In this document: positions 1 to 5,526 of the stretch, piece after piece
How the letters are laid out: each line of letters begins with the position of its first letter
How positions within the stretch are numbered: position 1 is the first letter of the stretch
NCBI GenBank assembly: GCA_015231395.1
Contig: JADGBP010000176.1
Coordinates: 1 to 5,526 of the forward strand
Reading direction: 5' to 3'
Source of the DNA: Desulfamplus sp.
GTDB lineage: Bacteria > Desulfobacterota > Desulfobacteria > Desulfobacterales > Desulfobacteraceae
DNA length: 5,526 nt
Notes under the pieces: model-generated
What the model saw: only the letters and a program-made list of their open reading frames with translations
Told to the model about the DNA's origin: nothing
Databases searched by the model: none
Program-made: the position numbers and the translations under genes

Positions 1-852
1 TTTTCCATTGTTGCCAATGTGTCGGACAGCATCATTGACCACTCCCAGTTTGCGGCGTTACGTCTAAAAGATGCAATTGCTGATTACTTCAGGGAGAGAA
101 CCGGTAAACGTCCCAATGTTGATACCAACAAACCTGATATAATTATCAACTTGCATATCAGAAACGATATTGCTGACATCAGTGTGGACGCATCAGGAGG
201 AGCTCTTCATAAGCGGGGATATAGAGAAGAGTCCGTGGTAGCTCCAATGCAGGAGACCGTGGCAGCCGCCATTATCCGGTTATCAGGGTGGGACGGTTCC
301 GTGCCACTCCATGATCCCATGTGTGGATCAGGTACGCTACTTTGCGAGGCTCTTATGCAATATTGCAATATTCCTGCCTCGGTTTTTAGAGAAAAATTTG
401 GTTTTGAGATGCTTCCCGACTATAACCCAGATCTGTGGCAGCAGGTGAAAAAAGAGGCTGACTACGCGATAAGAGAAATTCTTCCAGACATTATTTCAGG
501 TAGTGACATCTCAAATGAGTCTGTCAAAGCGTCCAGAACCAATCTCATGGGACTGCATTTTGGTGGCAATGTAGCCGTTAGGCAGATGGATTTCAATGAT
601 ATCCCATCAATTGAAAACAGCGTTATTGTTGCCAATCCTCCATATGGAATACGGATTGGAAAGGATCAGGATTTAAAGGTTTTTCATAATAATCTTGGGA
701 ATTTTTTGAAACAAAAATGCAGGGGTTCCAGTGCGTTTATCTATTTTGGAGATCCTGAATACATAAAACACATGGGACTTAAGGCATCATGGAAAAAGCC
801 TATCAAGGCTGGTGGACTGGATGGAAGGCTTGTAAAATATGAAATGTATTAA
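1..852 (+). CDS. THUMP-domain class I SAM-dependent rRNA methyltransferase (RlmL-like), 5' partial
   Basis: The reading frame is open from base 1 (it reads FSIVANV before the GTG at 19), so the true start lies upstream and about 283 residues are visible. Residues are counted from the GTG at 19. The first 70 or so are the end of a THUMP RNA-binding domain, including RPNVD and the closing ALHKRGYR. A Rossmann methyltransferase follows, with the SAM-binding loop DPMCGSGT at 99-106 and the catalytic NPPY at 206-209, typical of N2-guanine or N6-adenine methylation. The order and wording match the N-terminal half of E. coli RlmKL, which makes m2G2445 in 23S rRNA in the cytoplasm. The protein stops after the first methyltransferase domain (LDGRLVKYEMY), so the RlmK half is absent, as in many single-domain family members. 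The family is secure; the exact target guanine is inferred. The gene symbol is left blank because only half of RlmKL is represented. Confidence 0.93.
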   Translation, partial: FSIVANVSDSIIDHSQFAALRLKDAIADYFRERTGKRPNVDTNKPDIIINLHIRNDIADISVDASGGALHKRGYREESVVAPMQETVAAAIIRLSGWDGSVPLHDPMCGSGTLLCEALMQYCNIPASVFREKFGFEMLPDYNPDLWQQVKKEADYAIREILPDIISGSDISNESVKASRTNLMGLHFGGNVAVRQMDFNDIPSIENSVIVANPPYGIRIGKDQDLKVFHNNLGNFLKQKCRGSSAFIYFGDPEYIKHMGLKASWKKPIKAGGLDGRLVKYEMY

Positions 853-865
853 ACTTGTTTAAGCT

Positions 866-889
866 GGGGGTAAATATTTGGTAACCCCC
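866..889. terminator. Inverted repeat after the methyltransferase gene, possible weak terminator
   Basis: Fourteen bases after the stop codon, GGGGGT (866-871) pairs with ACCCCC (884-889) around a 12-base loop, and one more T-G wobble pair is possible at 865/890. The GC-rich stem and its position suit a transcription end. However, the bases that follow (GTATACTGG) contain no T run, so it is not a canonical Rho-independent terminator. It could instead be an RNA-stabilising 3' hairpin. Confidence 0.35.
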
Positions 890-909
890 GTATACTGGAA
901 TTTCGCTCA

Positions 910-945
910 TTTTATTAAAAACGCAACTCATTGGTTTTATTAAAA
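910..945. repeat. Two copies of an 11-bp palindromic AT-rich repeat upstream of recJ
   Basis: TTTTATTAAAA occurs at 910-920 and again at 935-945, 25 bp apart. Each copy is itself a near-perfect palindrome (TTTTA, one base, TAAAA). The paired spacing could suit a regulator binding upstream of recJ. The sequence is low in complexity in an AT-rich spacer, so chance is a real alternative. I see no convincing -35/-10 pair in this 174-bp spacer. Confidence 0.3.
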
Positions 946-1010
946 TCAAAAAATATGCCAAAATAGAATTGAACAGCCTTATGGGTGGTGGAGACATTAC
1001 CTGAAAATTA

Positions 1011-1016
1011 AAGAGA
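1011..1016 (+). promoter_or_regulatory. Weak ribosome binding site that decides the recJ start
   Basis: AAGAGA lies 10 bases before the ATG at 1027 but only one base before the alternative in-frame TTG at 1018. This favours the ATG as the recJ start. The match to the Shine-Dalgarno consensus is modest. Confidence 0.5.
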
Positions 1017-1026
1017 TTTGAATCCA

Positions 1027-2763
1027 ATGCATATAAAAGAAAGAACCATCAATCCTGAGGTATATGATACCTGTATTAATAATGGATATCCCGAAATAGT
1101 TGCCAGAATAATTGCCGGCAGAACAGATACCTTTAACAAAGATATATTTGAGTTCTCTCTTGATGCTATAAAACCCGCAGACAATATGGCTGACTGCACA
1201 AAGGCTTCCCGACGACTCGCCTTAGCCATAAATAGTAATGAGACCATTCTCCTGTTTACCGATTATGATGTTGATGGCTGTACATCAATGGCTGTTTTAT
1301 ATGAAGCACTGCATGATGTGTTTGGAGTGCCGGCATCAAAAATTATTCGACTGACAGGTCATAGAACCCGCGATGGCTATGGATTGACAGATTCAATTGC
1401 AGATAAAATAATTGATATCAAGCCTGATATAGTAATTACGGCTGATACAGGAACTTCTGATGGGGAGAGAATTACAAGAGTTGCAGATGCTGGTGTAGAT
1501 GTAATTATTACAGATCATCATCTTATACCAAAAGAGGGAATTCCTAAATCTGCCCTGGCAGTAGTCAATCCTCAGAGAGAAAATTGTCAGTATGATTCAA
1601 GTATTGCTGGATGCGGCGTTGCATGGCTTCTTATGACTGCTCTTTCACGGGAGATGGGAGCTGTGCTGGAACAGAAACAGAAAATTCATCAACTGCTTGA
1701 TTATGTTGCTCTTGGCACTGTTGCAGATTTGGTGTCAATGGCTTCTGTCACCAATCGCTATTTTGTTAAAAAGGGACTTGAATTTATAAACCGCAGAGCC
1801 AGAACATGCTGGCAGGTGGCATTGAAGAGCCAACTGGCTAATTCGGGATATATAGGGTTTCAATTAGCTCCTCGCATCAATGCCAGTTCCCGTATGACAG
1901 GTGAAGCGTTACTTGCTCTTGAGTTTCTTACTGAAAATGATCACAAGCAAATTGCTGTTGCCTATGATCAACTTGATATGCTCAATAATGAAAGACAAAA
2001 AATTGAAAAAGAGATGTTTGAAGCGGCAAAGGCTTCAATGGGTATAATTGATCTGGCTTCAGGTGCAATTGATCCGATTTTAATCTATTACAATGAAAAT
2101 AATCACCCTGGTATTCAGGGCATTGTAGCCGGAAAAATCACAGAAAATTTTGGTATTCCCGCGATTATGCTTGCGAATATTGGAAATAATATTGTTGTAG
2201 GCTCAGGAAGAGCGGGGCAGTTTCTCCATATCAGAGACGCTCTTCAAACATTTGATAACCTATATCCCGGAGTTTTTATAGCCTATGGTGGACACAAAGC
2301 TGCTGCTGGATTCAAAATCAACATGGAAAACGTTGATCTGTTTAAAAAAGAGTTTCAAGACATTGTCACAAAACAACTCGCTGATCAAGATACCACTCCA
2401 TATATTAAAACTGATGGCTCATTAAAGCTAAAAGGTGGAATCAGTCTTGAAACCTATTATCATATAGAAGCATTGAATCCTTTTGGTATGGGCTTTCCAT
2501 CTCCTATGTTTCACGATCAAATGGTGGCAACAGATGTACGGGTCATGGGAAAATATCCGGTTCATATTTCCATGATGCTTGATGGGATTAAATCTGTATT
2601 TTTTAATGCTCTTGCTCATCCAGAAGCACTTATGCCAGTCAATTCCGGAGATCTTGTCAATGTTGTTTACACCCTTAATCTTAACTCATGGCAAGGAAGG
2701 GAAAGTTTGCAGTTGTTCATTAAAAAAATTGATGTATGCTGTTCAAAGGCATGTTGTCCATAA
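1027..2763 (+). CDS. recJ: Single-stranded-DNA-specific 5'-3' exonuclease RecJ
   Basis: RecJ degrades single-stranded DNA 5' to 3' in the cytoplasm during RecF-pathway recombination, mismatch repair and base-excision repair. From the ATG at 1027 the protein has 578 residues, close to E. coli RecJ (577). The DHH domain carries DYDVDG (79-84), an aspartate in ADTG (D140), DHH (163-165) and LGTVAD (229-234), which together supply the metal-binding residues of the family. PRINAS (282-287) follows. The DHHA1 domain has HPGIQGIVAGK (about 360-370), GSGR (392-395) and the substrate-binding GGHKAAAG (421-428). The C-terminal OB-fold region has LNPFGMGFP (483-491) and ends in a Cys-rich tail (CCSKACC). 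A TTG at 1018 is in frame, with a stop at 1009-1011 just upstream, but the purine-rich AAGAGA at 1011-1016 is correctly spaced only for the ATG at 1027. All expected catalytic residues are present, so the enzyme should be active. Confidence 0.96.
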   Translation: MHIKERTINPEVYDTCINNGYPEIVARIIAGRTDTFNKDIFEFSLDAIKPADNMADCTKASRRLALAINSNETILLFTDYDVDGCTSMAVLYEALHDVFGVPASKIIRLTGHRTRDGYGLTDSIADKIIDIKPDIVITADTGTSDGERITRVADAGVDVIITDHHLIPKEGIPKSALAVVNPQRENCQYDSSIAGCGVAWLLMTALSREMGAVLEQKQKIHQLLDYVALGTVADLVSMASVTNRYFVKKGLEFINRRARTCWQVALKSQLANSGYIGFQLAPRINASSRMTGEALLALEFLTENDHKQIAVAYDQLDMLNNERQKIEKEMFEAAKASMGIIDLASGAIDPILIYYNENNHPGIQGIVAGKITENFGIPAIMLANIGNNIVVGSGRAGQFLHIRDALQTFDNLYPGVFIAYGGHKAAAGFKINMENVDLFKKEFQDIVTKQLADQDTTPYIKTDGSLKLKGGISLETYYHIEALNPFGMGFPSPMFHDQMVATDVRVMGKYPVHISMMLDGIKSVFFNALAHPEALMPVNSGDLVNVVYTLNLNSWQGRESLQLFIKKIDVCCSKACCP

Positions 2764-2936
2764 ATGATCATTAAAAAGAAGAATGCATGTTTACGGTAAA
2801 GAAAACGGCTGATGTGTCGATTTTAATAATACAATGTGGCACGGAAAATGCTTTAATATTCTGTAGCTCTGTTTTTTAATGAAACTGATTCATTTAACCG
2901 TAAAAATACCATGAAGTGCGATAAAGGAGTAAAATT
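2764..2936. other. Spacer between recJ and the small gene: dyads and possible regulatory region
   Basis: This 173-bp AT-rich spacer has no gene that I can support. A 10-bp perfect palindrome (AATGATCATT, 2763-2772) overlaps the last base of the recJ stop codon. An 8-bp inverted pair, TTTACGGT (2790-2797) and ACCGTAAA (2897-2904), brackets most of the spacer about 100 bp apart. A short dyad, AATGAA/TTCATT (2878-2883 and 2889-2894, 5-base loop), sits about 45 bp before the next start, where an operator could lie. No canonical terminator follows recJ, and I cannot assign a sigma-70 promoter with confidence. Confidence 0.3.
2923..2929 (+). promoter_or_regulatory. Strong ribosome binding site of the 62-aa gene
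   Basis: AAAGGAG lies 7 bases before the ATG at 2937. It is the best Shine-Dalgarno site in the window and is the main evidence that this short frame is translated. Confidence 0.75.
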
Positions 2937-3125
2937 ATGGACGCATTAAAAATCAATCACAGCAACAGAACCCTGGAAGTTTTGGCAAAAATAATGAACA
3001 GCTATGCAACAAAACATGATTGTAGTGTTAAGTACAATGCTGCATATAATTCTCTGGATTTTCATGGAGATGCCAGTCATAAACTTGAAATTGCACATGA
3101 AACCTCATATATATTGAATGACTAA
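2937..3125 (+). CDS. Small conserved-looking hypothetical protein, 62 aa
   Basis: I do not recognise this protein. It has 62 residues, starts at an ATG with a near-consensus ribosome binding site, and shows no signal peptide, membrane segment, metal-binding Cys pair or helix-turn-helix. The first third (about 1-27, with LEVLAKIMNSYATKH) looks helical. The remainder (about 28-60, CSVKYNAAYNSLDFHG, then HKLEIAHETSYIL) alternates polar and hydrophobic residues and may form a few beta strands, giving a compact alpha/beta cytosolic fold; this is inferred by eye. It contains one cysteine (C29) and five histidines. It stands alone between spacers of 173 and 150 bp, so it may have its own promoter. 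Its last codons and stop are copied downstream in a tandem duplication (3100-3257). The strong start signal makes a real gene likely; function is unknown. Confidence 0.7.
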   Translation: MDALKINHSNRTLEVLAKIMNSYATKHDCSVKYNAAYNSLDFHGDASHKLEIAHETSYILND

Positions 3126-3135
3126 TTAAACCTCA

Positions 3136-3240
3136 TATAGACTTCCAGAAAAATATTTTGATATTCTCAACGTTGAAGGGCAATCACAAAGGATTGCCCC
3201 TACAATGCTCTTGCCAATTTAATTATCTGGAAAACTATAG
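3136..3240. mobile_element. MITE-like palindromic element of about 102 bp with terminal inverted repeats
   Basis: The sequence splitting the second duplication copy (3139-3240) is bounded by inverted ends: TATAGACTTCCAGA (3136-3149) against TCTGGAAAACTATA (3226-3239), pairing at 12 of 14 positions. TATAG also occurs directly at both edges (3136-3140 and 3236-3240), so the exact boundary and target duplication are ambiguous by a few bases; a TA-type target is possible. The centre is a strong hairpin, with GGGCAATC (3178-3185) against GATTGCCC (3192-3199) and loop ACAAAG, extended by CGTTG/CAATG (3171-3175 and 3203-3207). No protein is encoded, so movement would require a transposase in trans. 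The core resembles GTAGGGGC...GCCC palindromes that I recall as dispersed repeats in other bacteria. That resemblance is from memory and unverified. Confidence 0.7.
3171..3207. repeat. Central hairpin of the MITE-like element
   Basis: A 15-base arm (3171-3185) faces a 16-base arm (3192-3207) across the 6-base loop ACAAAG. The inner 8 pairs are perfect. An A-T pair, one bulged C (3200), one A-A mismatch (3176/3202) and five outer pairs (one a G-T wobble) follow. Any transcript running from the small gene into the cytochrome gene would carry it as an RNA hairpin. No T run follows, so it should not terminate by the intrinsic mechanism. Confidence 0.75.
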
Positions 3241-3275
3241 ATATTGAATGACTAATTAATTAACTGGATAAAACA

Positions 3276-4706
3276 ATGCACTTAAAAAATATTTCCTTGT
3301 TTATATTAATTATGGCAATTGTTTGGCTTTCAACACCAATTTTTGCCAATAAACTTATGATAGAGCAGTTTATTTCACCTGAAACCTGTGGCGGGTGTCA
3401 TAGTGAAATCTATGACCAATGGCATAATTCAATGCATAATTTGGCACATAAAGATCCTGTTTATCTTGAGATCTCCAGATTTTTTATATCTGAACTTACT
3501 GATAATGAAGAAATTGCTGAGGCTGAATCGTGTGTCAAATGTCATACGCCTGTCGGATACATAACCGGATATCCTAAAAAATCATCTGATGACAGAAATA
3601 AGGTTCCTGAAATTGCAACACATGGGATTCAGTGCGATTACTGCCATTCAGCAACCGGTGCAGACAAGATGTATAACAACGGTCTAATTTTAAGACCCGG
3701 CAATGGTGAAGATAATCCTGGAGTAAAACGCGGACCACGTAAAGATGCACAATCCGATTTTCACGAAACAGAATTTTCAAAATTTCATACAGATTCAAAT
3801 ATTTGTGGAACATGCCACAATGTAAAGCATGTTTCTTTCGGTATAAATCTTGAAACAACCTTTGATGAGTGGGAAAAAGGGCCTTACAATTCAAAAGATC
3901 CTGCAAAACGAATCACCTGTCAGGGTTGCCATATGTATCAGCGTGTTGGAGTGCCTGCCACTGGATCTACAGAATGTCCAGAGAATAAAGGTGCATCAGT
4001 TGACGATGGACCAATCAGGGATCACATATTTACCCATAATTTTGTGGGAGGAAACTCTTTTATCCCGGAAAGTTTTGATCGTGCCGACAAATCTAAAACT
4101 AATATTAATGACAAATCTAAAACCAATATTAATGACAAATCTAATATTGATGATAAATCTAAGATTGATAACAAAATTAAAATTGACGACAAAGCCAAAA
4201 TGGCTGAAGAGCGGTTGAAAAACGCGGCGACTCTCTCTATTGATGACTCAAAGATAAAAGATGGAGAGCTGAGTATTATTATTACAAATTCAGGTGCAGG
4301 GCATGATTTGCCAACAGGTTTGACTGATATCAGGCAGATGTGGCTTGAAATAACTGTGCTTGATGAAAAAGGAGATCAGATTTTTTCAAGCGGCAAACTT
4401 GATAAAAATGGATATCTGCCTGACAATGCTATCATATTTAATACGATTTATGGCGATGAAAAAGGAAAACCTGTGCAAAACATAGCAAAAGCACGTGTAA
4501 TCCTTAAAACGAAGAGAATACCACCTCTTGAGTCTGTGACAGAAAAGATAAAATTTACTCAAAAAGACTTTAAATATATCAATATTAATGTAAAACTTCT
4601 CTACAGAAGTGCCTCCAAGAAGTTGTTGGATAAGGTTGCAGGTAAGGACAAGTTTGTTTTACCTGTGATAACAATGGCGGAAATTGACAAAAAAATAAAA
4701 CCTTGA
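3276..4706 (+). CDS. Exported five-heme cytochrome c, c554-like family
   Basis: This is a periplasmic electron-transfer protein of 476 residues. Residues 1-24 form a Sec signal peptide with hydrophobic core LFILIMAIVWL and an apparent cleavage site after IFA. Five CXXCH heme sites follow: CGGCH (38-42), CVKCH (86-90), CDYCH (120-124), CGTCH (177-181) and CQGCH (215-219). The contexts around them (ETCGGCHSEIYDQWHNSMH, GIQCDYCH, DEWEKGPY, FTHNFVGGN at 252-260) are those of cytochrome c554-like multiheme proteins in anaerobic respirers. A Lys/Asp/Asn-rich repeat linker (about 270-308) leads to a heme-free, probably beta-rich C-terminal domain with GHDLPTG (342-348), whose His might ligate a heme. 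The C-terminus has no membrane anchor. The ribosome binding site is poor (only GGA at 3266-3268), and a MITE-like insertion lies directly upstream. Redox partner and substrate cannot be told from the sequence; a direct role in nitrogen or sulfur oxide chemistry is not shown. Confidence 0.92.
   Translation: MHLKNISLFILIMAIVWLSTPIFANKLMIEQFISPETCGGCHSEIYDQWHNSMHNLAHKDPVYLEISRFFISELTDNEEIAEAESCVKCHTPVGYITGYPKKSSDDRNKVPEIATHGIQCDYCHSATGADKMYNNGLILRPGNGEDNPGVKRGPRKDAQSDFHETEFSKFHTDSNICGTCHNVKHVSFGINLETTFDEWEKGPYNSKDPAKRITCQGCHMYQRVGVPATGSTECPENKGASVDDGPIRDHIFTHNFVGGNSFIPESFDRADKSKTNINDKSKTNINDKSNIDDKSKIDNKIKIDDKAKMAEERLKNAATLSIDDSKIKDGELSIIITNSGAGHDLPTGLTDIRQMWLEITVLDEKGDQIFSSGKLDKNGYLPDNAIIFNTIYGDEKGKPVQNIAKARVILKTKRIPPLESVTEKIKFTQKDFKYININVKLLYRSASKKLLDKVAGKDKFVLPVITMAEIDKKIKP
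4086..4202 (+). repeat. In-frame tandem repeats encoding a charged linker in the cytochrome
   Basis: Two 24-bp units (4086-4109 and 4110-4133) differ at a single base and each encode DKSKTNIN. They are followed by degenerate 18-bp units at 4134-4151, 4152-4169 and 4170-4187, encoding DKSNID, DKSKID and NKIKID, and then a decayed DKAKM. Both unit lengths are multiples of three, so gain or loss by slippage would keep the frame. The array sits between the heme domain and the C-terminal domain and probably forms a flexible, highly charged spacer. Confidence 0.85.
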
Positions 4707-4731
4707 TTACATATCCTGACGTAATCCTGAC
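4705..4731. other. Short dyad and direct repeat after the cytochrome gene
   Basis: GATTAC (4705-4710, overlapping the stop codon) pairs with GTAATC (4721-4726) over a 10-base loop. ATCCTGAC is repeated at 4713-4720 and 4724-4731, 11 bp apart, about one helical turn. No T run follows, so a terminator is unlikely. A binding site for a regulator of the downstream gene is possible. The rest of the 111-bp spacer is A-rich with no gene. Confidence 0.3.
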
Positions 4732-4806
4732 AGCAAAGCGTAAAGAATAAACAAAAGCAAAGAATCAGCAAAAGTTAAAGTTTCAAACACTTGACTTGAT
4801 ATAACC

Positions 4807-4811
4807 TGGAG
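4807..4811 (+). promoter_or_regulatory. Ribosome binding site of the FAD-enzyme gene
   Basis: TGGAG lies 6 bases before the ATG at 4818. It supports that start, as does the fact that the FAD-binding glycine loop begins at residue 7, which leaves no room for a later start. Confidence 0.6.
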
Positions 4812-4817
4812 ATTTTT

Positions 4818-5526
4818 ATGAATATTATTATCATCGGAGCAGGACCCTGCGGACTTGGAGCGGCGTGGCGTTTAAATGAGCTTGGACATGCCAACTGGTC
4901 GCTTTATGAAAAGAACAGCCATCCAGGAGGATTGTCTGCATCCTTTAAAGACAGTGAAGATTTCTGGTGGGATATTGGAGGTCATGTTCTGTTCAGCCAT
5001 TATACCTATTTTGACCGTGTCATGGACACAGTTATGGATAAAAAGTCAGATTGGCTGTATCATGACCGTAGTGCATGGGTCTGGATGGATAACCGGTTTA
5101 TTCCTTACCCAATTCAGAATAATATCCATAGGTTATCCAAAGATATTTTCAGTGAATGTCTTTATGGTCTGCTGGATATTCAAATGTCGCCCTTTTCTTT
5201 TCAAAACAGCCAATTTTCATCACCATCCAATCTGACTTCCCAGTCAAATCTGAGACACTTTGGAGACTGGATTGATGCAAGTTTTGGCAAAGGGCTTGCC
5301 AAGTATTTTTTAAGACCTTACAATTATAAAGTTTGGGCATATCCTGTTGAGGAGTTGAGTCACAATTGGGTTGGAGAAAGGGTTGCAAAGGTTGATATCA
5401 AAAGAATTATTGATAACCATATTTTTGACAGAGATGATATTGGCTGGGGTCCAAATTCACAGTTCAGGTTTCCAAAATTCAGGGGAACCGGTGATATATG
5501 GGAAAAAGTTGCCGCACATCTGCCCT
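4818..5526 (+). CDS. FAD-dependent oxidoreductase, UDP-galactopyranose mutase / amine-oxidase superfamily, 3' partial
   Basis: The frame from the ATG at 4818 stays open to the window edge, giving 236 residues; the stop lies outside. The N-terminus is a Rossmann FAD-binding fold: hydrophobic strand NIIIIGAGPCGLGAA with GAGPCG at 7-12, the ribose-binding acid E31 at the end of strand 2, PGG (36-38), and DIGGHVLFSHY (52-62), the GGH turn characteristic of the UDP-galactopyranose mutase/protoporphyrinogen oxidase group. Later motifs are FIPYPIQNN (94-102), RPYNYKVWAYP (166-176) and FRGTGDIW (221-228). These fit a family often annotated as a UDP-galactopyranose mutase-like or protoporphyrinogen oxidase-like protein in surface polysaccharide regions. 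A Ser/Gln/Asn-rich stretch (about 124-144) precedes DWIDASFG and may be a lineage-specific loop. No signal peptide is seen, so the enzyme is cytoplasmic. Family is sure, substrate is not: the catalytic half is missing and the neighbours give no pathway. Confidence 0.88.
   Translation, partial: MNIIIIGAGPCGLGAAWRLNELGHANWSLYEKNSHPGGLSASFKDSEDFWWDIGGHVLFSHYTYFDRVMDTVMDKKSDWLYHDRSAWVWMDNRFIPYPIQNNIHRLSKDIFSECLYGLLDIQMSPFSFQNSQFSSPSNLTSQSNLRHFGDWIDASFGKGLAKYFLRPYNYKVWAYPVEELSHNWVGERVAKVDIKRIIDNHIFDRDDIGWGPNSQFRFPKFRGTGDIWEKVAAHLP

Larger units (their letters stand above)
3100..3257. repeat. 28-bp tandem duplication of the small gene's 3' end, second copy split
   Basis: Copy 1 runs 3100-3127 and covers the last codons and stop of the 62-aa gene. 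Copy 2 begins directly after it at 3128-3138 (AAACCTCATAT), is interrupted, and resumes at 3241-3257. The two pieces of copy 2 (11 + 17 bases) rebuild copy 1 exactly with no mismatch. The outcome is also visible as a perfect 19-bp direct repeat, ATATTGAATGACTAATTAA, at 3111-3129 and 3241-3259. The simplest reading is a tandem duplication followed by insertion of the 3139-3240 element into the second copy. A long target duplication made in a single event is an alternative. Confidence 0.8.

Noticed and set aside
1018..1026. TTG start codon for recJ
   Set aside because: The only nearby purine-rich site (1011-1016) is one base away from it, whereas the ATG at 1027 has workable spacing.
803..1027. 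Open - strand frame covering the methyltransferase-recJ spacer
   Set aside because: The translation is low in complexity with no family resemblance, it overlaps the 3' end of the methyltransferase gene, and I see no ribosome binding site for it.
3177..3201. Hairpin as a Rho-independent terminator of the small gene
   Set aside because: The stem is good but is followed by CTACAATGC with no T run, and it belongs to the inserted palindromic element.
3574..3906. Open - strand frame of 110 codons
   Set aside because: It is antisense to the heme-binding part of the cytochrome gene, with no supported start signal and no recognisable domain.
4086..4202. CRISPR-like array
   Set aside because: The repeats are directly adjacent, in frame with the cytochrome, and have no unique spacers; they are a protein-coding tandem repeat.
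3850..4218. Open + strand frame of 122 codons inside the cytochrome gene
   Set aside because: It is an alternate-frame shadow of a gene proven by five CXXCH sites. Its repetitive tail is only the linker repeat read out of frame.
4791..4805. TTGACT followed by TATAAC as a promoter
   Set aside because: The TTGACT and TATAAC are only a few bases apart, far from the 16-18 bp spacing required, and a -10 at the right distance from TTGACT would fall within the start of the gene.
4876..5235. Open + strand frame of 119 codons
   Set aside because: It overlaps the FAD-enzyme gene in another frame. The 4818 frame carries clear FAD-binding motifs and a ribosome binding site; this one shows no recognisable motif.

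Overview
The window is a gene-dense, AT-rich stretch of bacterial chromosome with every gene on the + strand. No taxon marker is present. A periplasmic five-heme cytochrome c of the c554-like type, AT-rich codon use and ordinary Shine-Dalgarno sites together suggest an anaerobic, respiratory Gram-negative bacterium. My best guess is a Desulfobacterota ('deltaproteobacterial') sulfate reducer or relative; this is inference.

Layout: (1) 1-852, the 3' part of a THUMP-domain SAM-dependent rRNA methyltransferase matching the RlmL half of E. coli RlmKL, with its 5' end outside the window. (2) 853-1026, a spacer with a G5T/AC5 inverted repeat and two copies of an AT-rich palindrome. (3) 1027-2763, a complete recJ. 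(4) 2764-2936, a spacer ending in a strong ribosome binding site. (5) 2937-3125, an unrecognised 62-aa protein. (6) 3126-3275, a spacer holding the most unusual structure here: a 28-bp tandem duplication of the small gene's end, whose second copy is split by a roughly 102-bp palindromic element with inverted ends (MITE-like). (7) 3276-4706, an exported five-heme cytochrome c with a repeat-encoded Lys/Asp/Asn linker. (8) 4707-4817, a short spacer. (9) 4818 to the window end, the 5' part of an FAD-dependent oxidoreductase of the UDP-galactopyranose mutase/amine oxidase type, cut by the window edge.

The genes do not form one obvious pathway. RNA modification (RlmL-like) and DNA repair (RecJ) are housekeeping functions. 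The cytochrome is periplasmic electron transfer, and the FAD enzyme probably serves cell-surface sugar or isoprenoid/carotenoid-like chemistry. Spacers of 111 to 174 bp separate all genes, so there is no tight translational coupling. I do not see a clear new multi-gene system. The points worth following are the MITE-like insertion, the tandem-repeat linker in the cytochrome, and the orphan small gene beside the insertion.
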